Shown here in pieces: positions 20,290 to 31,739 of a DNA stretch of 64,000 nt (positions are counted from its first letter, which is position 1; each line of letters opens with the position of its first letter). The translations under genes were made by a program, and so were the position numbers. A model generated the notes under the pieces. It worked only from the letters and a program-made list of their open reading frames with translations. It was not told where the DNA came from and did not search any database. The stretch is from Symsagittifera roscoffensis (lineage: Eukaryota; Xenacoelomorpha; Acoela; Convolutidae), in contig NC_087069.1 of the NCBI RefSeq assembly GCF_963678635.1, positions 44,933,448 to 44,997,447 of the forward strand, in the 5' to 3' direction.

Positions 20290-21960
20290 TTTTTTGTCTC
20301 CAAAATCTTCTCCTCTCACTTCAGTATTTTTGAAACCTGGTAAATTGACAAATTTTGATTTTGGTGCTCTGAACATAACCAAAATGAGATCCATAAAATA
20401 ATTTTGCCAAAAAATGGAGTAGAAGTTAGTATTTCCAAGGTAAAGTAGGTTCTGACATGATTTTCGATGTTGTCATTGGTTTTGAAATTTTGCCATCATT
20501 CACACTCTTACATTTCTCCAACATCCTACTATTACTCATCTTTATAATACCGTCGCATATCATCTATCTCCCTCTTCTTCTTACTTCAATCAATATGCTA
20601 ATCTGTTGAGAAGGGTGGAGTTTCTTGACAGGAACAGAAGTGGTAATAAATTCCCATTGCTTCGAATACTGTTTTGTAGTTATTACAATAACCGTCCACT
20701 TTAAAACAAACAATTTTTGTCCGTTTACCGGAAGTGAAAAGCTCTCATTTTTCCATCTGGTCTTGTTTACAGGTAGAAAGATATGAAAATATTCACCAAG
20801 ATGTGGGAAGGGTTATGTCTACCTTTAAGCTTCTGCATATCGGTGTCAAACTCCCATCTCGTGTACAGTCCTGTCGCATATCTTGACACAGTGGGAAAGT
20901 GTAAAATCGGCTCATCAAAGTCGATCGTTTCACATACATTTGATGAAATTTTGATGAATGTTTCATCAACTACAGTCTTTCGGGTAACCACCATCGAAGG
21001 ACCACCGGACTTGTCTTCTCCTATTTTGTCACACAAATATCTATCACTTTCGCAAGAAGGATAAGATTTATAATATGCTAGCAGAATTCAGTTGTGTTTA
21101 TCCAAGTTTTAATATTATTACGGGAAAACTGAACCAGTTCGTGCTTTGCTTTCAGGGTTGGAACAACAACCTTATCGCTGTACCACTGCGAAAAGTCTTT
21201 GAACTGTGTCATTCCGTTATTCTTCCAAATCTCTTGTAATCATTTTGAGTATCCGAAGCAAATGTAGATACAATCTTGAATTTCAATTTTTTCAGTGCTT
21301 GTTGCTCATCAAGCCTACTCTGAGCTTCTCATAATCAGTAAAAACTTTGTCTAAAGGGTTTTTGTTCCTAAGTTAACTGAAAACGGCTGCATACGGTGGC
21401 CAACCGGAAAAACCACTCGTAGGGGAAGAATTTTTTCGTTTCCCCTGCTTAATAGGCTTTGAGGAAGGAATCCAGAGTTGTTACTCCACCCAGAACTTGA
21501 TTATGTCGAGAAATTGTACATCTCCAATTTTTAAGTATAAAAAATCTTTCGCTTTCTTGATGACCTATGTTTCTTGTTCTTTATCACAAATCAAATAAAG
21601 ATTAGGTAGGACTTGATTTAATTAAAATCATATCTACCGCTCTTAAATCAAAACACAGGTAAAAGTTTTACTTATCTCTCCAGATGACGTCGTTTCCAAT
21701 CAATGAGTTGATTTACTGAATGCTCAAAAATGTGTTGACAGATCAGCTTCTTCCGAATCTTCAATGCTTTAGTCTTCATATTTCAATAGGTCACTTGAGA
21801 GTTCATGCCACGCCCATTTATTTGATCGCTGATTTTTCTCATTCCTTCACAGACATGCTTAAATATTTTTACTCATCTCCAGCCTACTTTGCTCAGCCAA
21901 ACAGTTCCAGATGGTTAGAAACTCGATAATCAAGTTCTGTTGATCAGATATGATGATAAA
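20290..21960 (-). pseudogene. Polinton DNA polymerase B, third copy (internal fragment)
   Basis: Minus-strand reading, N- to C-terminal: a degraded exonuclease region near 21,680 (compare 'GFNSGRYDLN' at 55.5 kb), 'DEQQAL' at ~21,310, 'GGPSMVVTRKTVVDETFI' at ~21,000, 'GLYTRWEFDTDMQKLK', 'VFEAMGIYYHFCSCQE'-type palm sequence near 20,600, and 'SKFVNLPGFKNTEVRGEDFG' at ~20,340. Motif A is corrupted ('IDFDEPILHFPTV', where the family has D-x-S-LYP). It runs into the assembly gap side. Many frameshifts. Same family as 56,655-60,900 but clearly diverged. Confidence 0.8.
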
Positions 21961-21980
21961 AAGACTGCTATTGGGGCATG

Positions 21981-22180
21981 NNNNNNNNNNNNNNNNNNNN
22001 NNNNNNNNNNNNNNNNNNNNNNNNNNNNNNNNNNNNNNNNNNNNNNNNNNNNNNNNNNNNNNNNNNNNNNNNNNNNNNNNNNNNNNNNNNNNNNNNNNNN
22101 NNNNNNNNNNNNNNNNNNNNNNNNNNNNNNNNNNNNNNNNNNNNNNNNNNNNNNNNNNNNNNNNNNNNNNNNNNNNNNNN
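21981..22180. other. assembly gap (200 N)
   Basis: Exactly 200 consecutive N. Any open frame crossing it is meaningless. True gap length unknown. Confidence 0.99.
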
Positions 22181-22290
22181 GGACCCGGAAATCTTTTCTC
22201 TATCTTAACATCTTTTCTCCATAAGGGAACGCGGGACAACCCCCCCCCCCCACCCCGCTTCAGCTCCAACATCTACTACTTACGGAGTAC
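22181..22290 (+). repeat. end of repeat R beside the gap
   Basis: 'CTCTATCTTAACATCTTTTC', an 11-base C-run and 'ATCTACTACTTA' match the outer end of repeat R at 61,480-61,580. The rest is lost in the gap. Confidence 0.55.
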
Positions 22291-23335
22291 TTGAAAAAAT
22301 GTAGATCTTTACATGCGAGAACCAAAGAAGTCCAAAACTGATATTTTCTTACTAAACAAATTAATTATCAACAAACAAAATGATTTAGGAGCAAACATCC
22401 CTTTAAACGATCTTACGATACGGAAAACACAGCTTTTGAAAATACTCAGTTGTTGAGGAAATATATGTCGAAACATACTAGAACCTACGATTCCGGAAAA
22501 CGTATTACTTTAAAACCAATATCAAAAGTACGACAATTTAAGGCACAAAGTTAATATCAGAATCAAGCCCTACTGCAACAAAATTTTTCAAAGTTAATCA
22601 GTGGCTCAGGAGATATCAGACAGATGTATGAAAGACAGAAAAATTAGAGCAATGCAACCCCCAAACGTCTTTAAGGGCCGAGGATACGTCTTTGCAGCAT
22701 AACGGATGAGAAAGCCAGTTAATTTCTTAGACGAGCTTTAGACGGCGTTTTCTAGATTAATAGCTACCCATTACATTTTTTAGACATTGCAAACTGAAAA
22801 AAGTTTTGAAACCTTATATCAAAATACAACCTCATACAACCTTTTGAAGAAACGATAATAGGGCGTGAATTTGCGATCTTTATTATTTATTTAAAAGGAT
22901 TTTTGAAATACTAAAAAAGAATAACTCAGAGAAAAATTACACTTATGTTGTATTCAGCAAAAGCCAATACATATTCAATTTTTCAGAAAAAATTGCACTC
23001 TTGAAAGAAAGCTTACCGATGTGAGCTATACTATTTAAGAGTTACACATATCGCTTGCATTAAATGTTTTCTTTAAGGGCTCTTCAACTTCATTTCTGCG
23101 TTTCTATTGCTAATCTCAAGGGGGTCAGATATTTATTTTTTGCGAAAACCAAAAAATAAATGTTAGAAAAAAACGCGTATCAAGAAAAACTGCAGTAAAA
23201 TGAAGCTCATAAGATCATATTCGCTTCACTTTGAACTCAAGCTATTTAATTAGCCCTATTACTCTTCAGTCTAGCATTTTATCTGATTAATCCCCTTAAT
23301 GGGCCAAAAAACTTAATATCTCGCCAAAATTTTTC
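22290..23335. other. AT-rich DNA, nothing recognised
   Basis: No family motifs on either strand. Precedes the tandem array. Confidence 0.4.
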
Positions 23336-24642
23336 ATTAATTTAAAAACAAGAAAAATGTGGCGTTTGACAAAGAGGAGAGATAACCAATGAGTTTCAAG
23401 CTCGCTTTGATCTAACAATGAATAAAAAGTTATCAAAAAAGGCTTGATATTTTGCGTGATAAAAGATCTAACTTGAGATTAGTCAAGAATAGGGAATATT
23501 CATCATTGTTCTGATCAATGTTTTCAATTTAACTCATTTCTGTCACAGAGATGTAATACAGTGAAAATTGAAAATATGGTGAAAAAAAATAATTTAAATG
23601 AGCTTCACAGAAATTTTCCAAGCTTTTGCTAGCTAACCTTCCTTGATCGACAAGGGTGGTTATTACGTTTTTCTACAATTTTTTTGCACTATTTTTGGTA
23701 AGGTAGGTTAAATTTTTCAAACTTCCAAGTTTTTGCTAAAGGGTGTCTACAGCTAGAAAGTTCAGCAACGAGACTATGCTATCCTAATAATTTTTTCTGT
23801 AAGTTTTGAGAAACGAGAAATGTTGAGAAATCTACTTGAGAAAAGAAATTATTCAAACAAAGACACTATTTTTTTTTAAATTGAGAGCGTGTCTTGAGGA
23901 TATTTTCAAAAACTAAGGTCGAATTTAACAACGAAGCTTGATGACTTGAGTTTCTCAAATTTTTTAGCCTAGAAAAAACAAATGTTTTGAGATCGTGTTC
24001 CTTTTTATAAATTTTTGGCTTTTAAAATTTTTTAGACTACTTTCCTTTCAATTCATTCGTTTCAAATATCACAATTCAATTAAACAGCTTTTTTCTTAAA
24101 CAAAAATGAAACGAAATTTTCAGCAAATGCGCTCATTTTTCCGATTGATCGTAGTTTTTTGATTTACTGCAAATATTGCTAGCTTAAATTCTGCAGCGGT
24201 TCATTAAAAAGAAAATTAAGAATCTGTTGAGTTGTGAAGTTTGACGTAAACAGAATTGGTACTACAAAGAGGAAAGGAAACCAAAAAATTTCACGCTCGT
24301 TTTGCTGCTCTAACAACGTTGAAAAAACAGTTATTAAAAAAGCTTGATATTTTTCATGATAAAACATCTAAGCTTGAGATTAATCAAGAAACGGAAACAT
24401 TCATCATTGTTTTGATCATTGTTTTCAATTTATCCATTAATAATTTCCCTAATAATACACGTCTAACTATAATTTCACTGATCATATCAGCAATTCACTG
24501 ATCATACACCTAACTTATGCTTTCTCCATGTACTTTGACAAAAACTTTCTTGGTTGTTCAACTTGACAAATCATGCAAGATTTTTATAAAATTCTTCAAA
24601 GATATACTACTTTGTTAAAGATTCCCGATAGATAAATTACAT

Positions 24643-24660
24643 CTTGCAAGATCTTGCAAG
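24643..24660. repeat. 18-bp perfect palindrome
   Basis: CTTGCAAGATCTTGCAAG is its own reverse complement and is flanked by further CTTGCAAG/TTGCAAGAT copies. It lies just before each unit boundary of the 1.2-kb array. Confidence 0.8.
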
Positions 24661-25832
24661 ATTGCCTTCAATTGCAAGATTTTTCCATGAACTTGCAAGC
24701 TAACCTTCCTTGATCGACAAGGGTGGTTATTATGTTTTTCTAGAAAAAATTGCTACACTAATTTTTGTAAGGTAGGTTAAATATCTCAAACTTCCAAATT
24801 TTTGCAAAAGGGTGTCTACAGCTAGAAAGTTTAGCTACGAGCCTATGCTATCCTCATAAATTTTTCTGCAAAGTTTTGAGAAACGAGAAAAGTTCAGAAA
24901 ACTACTTGAGAAAAGAGTTCTAGATTTTTTCAATATGGAATAATTTATACAAACAAAAACACTATTGATTTTTGTGAGCAATGTGGCTATTTTTTATTCT
25001 GGTACTTAAACTAGTATAAGTAGAAATTAGCTGAGAAGTTTTCTGGCGAAAGTTTTCATTCAAAAAATGTCATTTTTTTAGAGTGAAAGCGTATCTTGAG
25101 GATATTTTCAAAAACTAAGGTTCAACTTAACAGCGAAGCTTGATGACTAGAGTTTCTCAAATTGTTTAGATAAAAACATTAGCCTAGAAAAAACAATTGT
25201 TTGGAGATCTTTTCTTTTTGACAAATTTTTGGCTTTTAAAACTTTTTAGACTACTTTCTTTTCAATTCATTCGTTTCAAATAACACAATTCAATTAAACA
25301 GCTTTTTTTTAAACAAAAAAGAAACAAAAATTTCAGCAATTGCGCTCATTTTTCCCATTGGTCGTAGTTTTATGATTTACTGCAAATACTGCTAGCTTAA
25401 GTTCTGCAATGGTTTGATTGAAAAGAAAACTATGAATCAATTGGGTTGTGGAGTTTGACGTAAGCAAAATTGGTACTACAAAAAGGAAAGAAAACCAAAA
25501 AGCTGCACGCTCGCTTTGCTGTTGTAACAATGTTAAAAAATAGTTATTTTAAACGCTTGATATTTTGCATGATAAAACATCTAAGCTTGAAATTAATCAT
25601 GAAAAGGATACATTCATCATTGTTTTGATCATTGTTTTCGATTTATCCATGAATAATTTCCCTAATAAAACACGTCTAATTATAATTTCACTGATCATAT
25701 CTGCAATTCACTGATCATACACCTATCTTATGCTTTCTCGCTGTAGTTTGACAAAACTTTCTTGGTTCTTCATCTTGACAAATCATGCAAGATATACTAC
25801 TTCTTTAAAGTTTCCTGCTAGACAATTTACAT

Positions 25833-25850
25833 CTTGCAAGATCTTGCAAG
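25833..25850. repeat. 18-bp perfect palindrome, second unit
   Basis: Identical CTTGCAAGATCTTGCAAG at the same position in the next array unit. The third unit (near 27,053) has a one-base-changed, broken version. Confidence 0.8.
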
Positions 25851-27628
25851 ATTGCCTTCATTTGCAAGATTTTTCCATGAATTTGCGAGCTAACTTTCCT
25901 TGATCGACAAGGGTGGTTATTACTTTTTTCCTAGAAAAAATTTTTACACTTATTTTTGTAATGTAGGTTAAATATCTCAAACTTCCAAATTTTTGCTAAA
26001 GGGTGTCTACAGCTAGAAAGTTTAGCTACGAGACTATGCTAACCTAATGAATTTTTCTGCAAAGTTTTGAGAAACGAGAAAAGTTCAGAAAACTACTTTA
26101 GAAAAGAGTTCTAGAATTTTTCAATATGGAATAATATATGCAAACAAAGACACTATTGATTTTTGTGAGCAATGTGGCTCATTTTTATTCTGGTACTTAA
26201 ACTAGTATTAGTAAAAATTAGCAGAGAAGTTTTCTGGCGAAAGTTTTCATATAAAAAGTGTCAAATTTTTTTTTAAATTGAGAGCGTATCTTGAGGATAT
26301 TTTCAAAAACTAAGGTCGAATTTAACAACGAAGCTTGATGACTAGAGTTTCTCAATTTTTTTAGATAAAAACATTAGCCTAGAAAAAACAAATGTTTTGA
26401 GATCGTGTTCCTTTTTATAAATTTTTGGCTTTTAAAACTTTTTAGACTACTTTCATTTCAATTCATTCGTTTCAAATAACACAATTCAATTAAACAGCTT
26501 TTTTTTAAAACAAAAAAGAAACAAAAATTTCGGCAATTGCGCTCATTTTTCCGATTGGTCGTAGTTTTTTGATTTACTGCAAATACTGCTAGCTTAAGTT
26601 CTGCAATGGTTTGATTGAAAAGAAAAGTAAGAATCAATTGAGTTGTGGAGTTTGACGTAAACAAAATTGGTACTACAAATTGGAAAGAAAACCAAAAAGT
26701 TTCACTGTTCTTTGCTGTTCTAACAATGTTTAAAAAAATAGTTATTTTAAACGCTTGATATTTTGCATGATAAAATATCTAAGCTTGAGATTAATCAAGA
26801 AAAGGATACATTCATCCTTGTTTTGATAATTTTTTTCGATTTATCCATTGAAATTTTCACTAATAATACACATCTATTTATAATTTCACTGATCATATCA
26901 GCACCGCACTGATCATACTTATAGCTTATGCTTTCTCGCTGTACTTTGACAAAAACTTTCTTTGTTGTTCATATTGAGAAATCTAGCAAGAATTATGCAA
27001 AAATCTTGCAAGATAAATTACTTCTTTAAAGATTCTTGCTAGATAATTTACATCTTGCAAGATTCTGCAAGATTGCCGTCATTTGCAAGATTTTTCCATG
27101 AACTTGCAAGCTAACCTCTCTTGATCGACTATTGTGGTTATTACGTTTTCCTGCAAAAACGTGCTACCCTATTTTAAGTAAAGTAGGTTAAACAATTCAA
27201 TTTTCCAAATCTTGCTAGGGGGTGTCTACATCTAGAAAACTAAGACTATGCTATTCTTAGGAGACTATGCTTTTCTCACACTTTTTTGCAATGTTTTGAG
27301 AAACTAGAAAAATTGAGAAAATTACTTGAGAAGTTGTTTTTTCTTATGAAACTGGAAACTGAAGAGTTCTAAATTTTTTAAAAGAAAATTAAAACTAAAT
27401 TTTTAGCATTTAAACTTTTTCCCATTTGTCGTAGTTTTTCGATTTTCTGGAAGTACTTCTAGTTTTAGTTCTGCAAAGATTTGATTGAAAAAAAATTAAC
27501 AATCAATTGAATTCAGCTTATTTCAGAAATCAGGTTGAAATTTCCCAAACCGATTCTCCGCAAAATATTGAACCTTTTCCATCAAACAATTTTTTCGGTC
27601 GTTTTCATAAGATGGAGGCACAAATAGT

Positions 27629-28027
27629 CTATTTAAGCACATCTTCCGGATATCGAGTGCAGTCCGTGGTCACATTGTTCTGGTAACAACTCTCATACTC
27701 TTGCATAAATTCCTCGCACAAAGTCCGACTTGGAAAAGTACGAGAAAAACTTCCATCAATTTCTCGACACTCTGGCGCATAATGAGAACAGAAAAATTTT
27801 AAGAAAATCGGGGATTCAATATCACAACCTTGAGCCCTATAAGCATCTCGGAGCAAGGCGAATTTCTTTGAATTGAGTTGGTTGCCATAATAGTCGGTTT
27901 CCCACGTTTTATGCCATAAACGAGCGCAAAGACTGAATGGCAAACTTATTGGAAGATCAATACACTTATTGGCTGCCAATTGTTGGGTGGTAAACGTCAG
28001 AAGTAAGAGGAAAGCAAAAATCATCAT
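27629..28027 (-). CDS. small secreted protein with Frizzled-like cysteine-rich domain
   Basis: An uninterrupted 132-codon frame. Residues 1-19 form a signal peptide ('MMIFAFLLLLTFTTQQLAA'). The rest is one Frizzled-type CRD: 'CIDLPISLPFSLC', 'AQGCDIE', 'LKFFCSHYAPEC' (canonical 'L-FLC--YAPVC'), 'RTLCEEFMQEYESC' (canonical 'PCRSLC-----GC') and 'DCTRYPEDV'. Eight cysteines remain; the Cys of 'PCR' is Ser here. Frizzled CRDs bind Wnt lipids or proteins. No transmembrane segment or netrin domain follows, so a soluble sFRP-like or CRD-only product is likely. It is intact, unlike its surroundings, so probably a host gene. Other exons cannot be excluded. Confidence 0.75.
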   Translation of the reverse strand: MMIFAFLLLLTFTTQQLAANKCIDLPISLPFSLCARLWHKTWETDYYGNQLNSKKFALLRDAYRAQGCDIESPIFLKFFCSHYAPECREIDGSFSRTFPSRTLCEEFMQEYESCYQNNVTTDCTRYPEDVLK

Positions 28028-28029
28028 AG

Positions 28030-29025
28030 TATGTCAGAACAGGTATGTTTCTGCGTTTCAACTTCCTGGGCAACAAAACAAAGATAAAATTGAACATTTC
28101 TTTAAAAAATATATTATTCTTAAAAAAATAACGTAACTTTTTGTTATCTAGCTCAGTAAATTTTGCAGATTTGGAAACTCGCTGGTCTTTTATGGAAACT
28201 TAACTTTAGTTGTCTCATCGCGGTCCAGTTTTCCCCAGAAAAATTATTTTTTTTCCAATTTGGTTTGTAATCGAAACCTTTTGATCTTTTAGTTCAAATT
28301 TTGAAACTAACAAGAATTCTGTTATATCAGGGCAAAGTCCGAATGTTCCGACTGCACTTAAGGCCCATTGAAAGTTCATTTTAGGTTGAAAAATTATTTA
28401 GAAAAAGAAAAAAACTGTTCATTTTTTCTTTGTATCCCCCAACACGCTTTCAAAAAATCTGGAATCGAGACCTTATGATTCAATTTTTGGCCTCAATTTA
28501 ATTTGGATGCATCATCTATTCCGACTTTTAGAGAAAACAAAATATTTATGCTTGGTGTTTTTTTTTATTTATCAGTTTTCGGCAATCGAAATAATAGTTT
28601 TTTAAGTAATTAATATGCCCAATTGAAGATATAGACTCCCTGAATCAAAATGTAACACAACATTTTACCTCCGATCTTTTTTCTGCAATGTTCTAGTAGT
28701 TTGAAAATAACAAATTTGGCCAACTTATGCGCGCTACAAGATTTTTTCATAATGCTGAAAGCGTAACACGAATTATTTGTGTTTGCCGAGTTTTCCCGCA
28801 CATAAAATTGGTCCAACTTAAAATGCGGCTAGCTCTCAATTGGTCGTATCAACTTCATATCACTTACTTTTTCACAGTTGAAAATCAATATTGTCGAAAA
28901 TTTTTTATTTTCCAACAATTGTTTTGCCAAAAACTATTCGCGACCAATAAAAGGGCAGTCAGAACATGCAGGTTTTTGCCCTGATATACAAGCGAGAAGA
29001 TTAAATACAGATTAAGTTTTTTGTA
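28030..29025. other. upstream region of the CRD gene, nothing firm
   Basis: Overlapping frames on both strands at 28,610-28,984 have no family features. It would contain the CRD gene promoter. No TATA-like box could be assigned with confidence. Confidence 0.4.
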
Positions 29026-29588
29026 CACTTTTTGGAATCATGATTATTTTTTCTGAAAATTTTCATCATAATTTAACAATTTTCACCTGAAGATAAATAG
29101 GCTAGTACTGAAAACTCTTGGCTGTCTCGGTTTGCACCGAATTACCTGAATGAAAAAAAAAATAGAAAAACCTCACCAGTTCTGCGTTAATAGCTAAAAA
29201 GTTTGTCAGATCGCTCTCTCAAGAAAATATGTAATTCGATTTTAACTGATTAAAGCACCAAATGATTGAGTTGAGATTTACTAGATATCTCCAATTAAAA
29301 TGAACTAAAAAATTTTGGGCTGTTTCGAGTAACTTATTTTACAATCTCCTAAAGTCGGCTATTTAACAGCTGGATGAAAAGGGCAGAAATCAATTTGCAC
29401 ATGTTATCTTAAGGCTTACTTTCATTTTTTCAGCTTCTGACCTAGCAAGTTTCTTCATTTTTTATTGGCTTCAGATGAGAGAGCCGACACGTAACATGGA
29501 AAAAATAAGTGATTCGGGTCACTTTACTTCGGCAACAAAAAAAAGTTCAGATCAGTTTGAGCTCATTTTGTTGATGTTTTTTTTTCAG

Positions 29589-29880
29589 TACTGAAAATAA
29601 GTTTGAGGGCGCTCGGAAGAGTGATCGAATCAGAGTTCTTTAAAGATACCAGCAATACCGATAAAAGCTAATTCAGGGATAATTATTTATCCATCAACTG
29701 CCATAATTTGAGAGCTGAAATCAGAGAACTTTCAATTACTATTTTATGAGTGATAATCCGGCGTGGTTGCAAAAAGATGAGGTGGATGATTGTGGGGAAA
29801 CTGATTGATCCTTTTATACAGATTCTAATACACTACAAAACATCCATTGCAATGAATTTCGAAAGAATTGTAGCCCAGGC
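29589..29880 (+). pseudogene. exon-like segment in array unit 1
   Basis: Follows a TTTTTTCAG acceptor. Reads 'LGRVIESEFFKDTSNTDK', a stop, then 'FRDNYLSINCHNLRAEIREL', another stop, and 'GKLIDPFIQILIHYKTSIAM'. The same peptide blocks are open in unit 2. The two stops make this copy defective. Gene family unknown. Confidence 0.3.
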
Positions 29881-30754
29881 ATTTTAATTGGGAAAAACAA
29901 ATTGATTAGAAAGGATCAAAAATCCCAATCATTTTTTAAATTACGAAAGCAAAATACCTTGAAATGAAATTTTTTTCTAGACTTTATCCTGTACGACTGC
30001 CTGTGTCTCATGAAATTCCAGGCGAGATGTCCTTGTTTAAAACAAAAAACAAGCGTACGTGCTATAGCTTAAACTAGCTACCCCGAAATTGGGTTTATAT
30101 AAAGTTTCTCAAAGCGAAAGTTTTTTTTTCACAGAAATTCCACAGTGGAAAAAACTAGACGGAAAAAAACATCGTATATAATTTTTGAAATACTTTTTTT
30201 TTGTACAACTTTTGAAATACCGACCATTTTTTCTTAAATTTTTCATCATAATTGAACTGTCTTTATCTGAAGATAAATAGACTAGTACTGAAAACTCTTG
30301 GCTGTTTCGTTTTTGCACCGAATTACCTGAATGAAAAAAAATCAAAAAACCTTGCGTCAAAAAAACTTTGTCAGGTTGCCCGCTCAAGAAAATGAACAAT
30401 TCAATTATAACTGATTAAAGCACAAATGATTGATATGAGATTTATTAAATTTCTCCAATTTGAACGACCTGAAGTTTTTTGGGTCATTTCGAGTTTTTTT
30501 TAAATCTCCAAAAGACGGCTATTTAACAGCTGGATGAAAAGGGCAGAAACAAATTTGCACATGTTGTCTTAACGCTTATTACATTTTTTCAGCTTCTGAC
30601 CTAGCAGGTTTTCTCCATTTTATTGCTTGAATTCAGATGAAAGAGCGGACTCGTAACTTGAAAAAATGAGGGATTTGGCGCACTTCATTTCAGCAACAAA
30701 AAAAAACACAAAATTCAAATAATTTCGTGCGCATTTTGTTGATATTTTTTTCAG

Positions 30755-31062
30755 TAAGGCAGTAACTTTTGAGGGCGGTCAAAAGAGTGATCAAGTCAGA
30801 GCTCTGTACTGATACCAACAAAAGTGATAAAAACAATTTCAGGGATTATTGTTTATCCTTCAACTGCCATAGTTCGAGAGCTGAAATCAGGGAACTTTCA
30901 ATTATATTTTTATCAACGAAACTCTGGCGTGGTTGCGAATTGATGACGGGGATGAGTGAGGGGAAATTTATTGATCCTTATATACAGATTCTAATACACT
31001 ACAACGCATCCATTGCCAAGAACGTTAAAAGAATTAAAACCCTGGCAGTTTTATTTGGGTGA
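30755..31062 (+). CDS. candidate exon in array unit 2, unknown protein
   Basis: After a TTTTTTCAG acceptor at 30,746-30,754 the frame stays open for ~97 codons: 'NFRDYCLSFNCHSSRAEIRE', 'LWRGCELMTGM', 'KFIDPYIQILIHYNASI', stop near 31,060. Compared with unit 1, many substitutions keep the residue. This and the splice-like acceptor favour a tandemly duplicated gene whose other exons I could not define. Family not recognised. Confidence 0.3.
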
Positions 31063-31739
31063 AAAAGTTGATGAGAGTGGATCAAAAATTCTTTTAAATT
31101 TTGATAATTGCAAGCCAAAAACTTTGATATGATTTTTTTCTAAATCTCATCCTATACGATCGCTGATATCTCATAAAATCCAGTGCGAGATGTCCTTGTA
31201 TAAAATAATTTATACGCGTTTGTGTTGTAAGCTCACATTAGCTACAGCGAACTTGGTTTTATAAAAAAGTCTCTCAAAATAAAAGTTTTTTTTTCACAGA
31301 AAACTTAGTGGAAAAAATTTACATGGATAAAAAAAATCTTTTATAATTTTTGAAATACTGATATATTTTTTTAAATTTTCGAAAGACAAATTTTTTTTGA
31401 AGTTTTCATTTTTTTTATACAACATTTTTTACCTGAAGAAAATAAAGACTAGTAATGAAAATTTTTAGGTTTTTCGGTTTTGCACAGAGTTAACTGATAT
31501 AAAACAAAATACCTAACCATGTCTGTTTTTTAAAAAAAACTTTGCCAGGTTGCCCACTCAACAAAACAAATAAATATATTTTAACTGATTAAAGAACCAA
31601 ATGATTGAGTTGAGATTTATGAGAGTTCTCCAATTTGAACGACCTGAAGATTTTTAGGCTGTTTCCAGTAATTTGATTTACAATCTCGAAAATTCGGTTT
31701 TTTAACAGCTGGATGGAAAGAGCAGAGAGCAGAAAACTA

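Larger units (their letters stand above)
23340..27520. repeat. ~1.2-kb tandem repeat array
   Basis: The anchor 'GCTAACCTTCCTTGATCGAC' recurs at about 23,632, 24,700, 25,889 and (diverged) 27,109, giving unit lengths of roughly 1,068, 1,189 and 1,221 bases. A partial unit precedes and another follows. The units share an ordered set of blocks. Minus-strand frames at 24,179, 25,333 and 26,458 sit at the same place in each unit and reflect repeat identity, not proven genes. Confidence 0.85.

Noticed and set aside
21859-22294. Four open frames crossing the run of N
   Set aside because: Artefacts of translating unknown bases.
24179-24367. Recurring minus-strand frame in the 1.2-kb array (also 25,333 and 26,458)
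   Set aside because: Conserved only as much as the surrounding repeat DNA; starts differ and no splice or protein signal was found.
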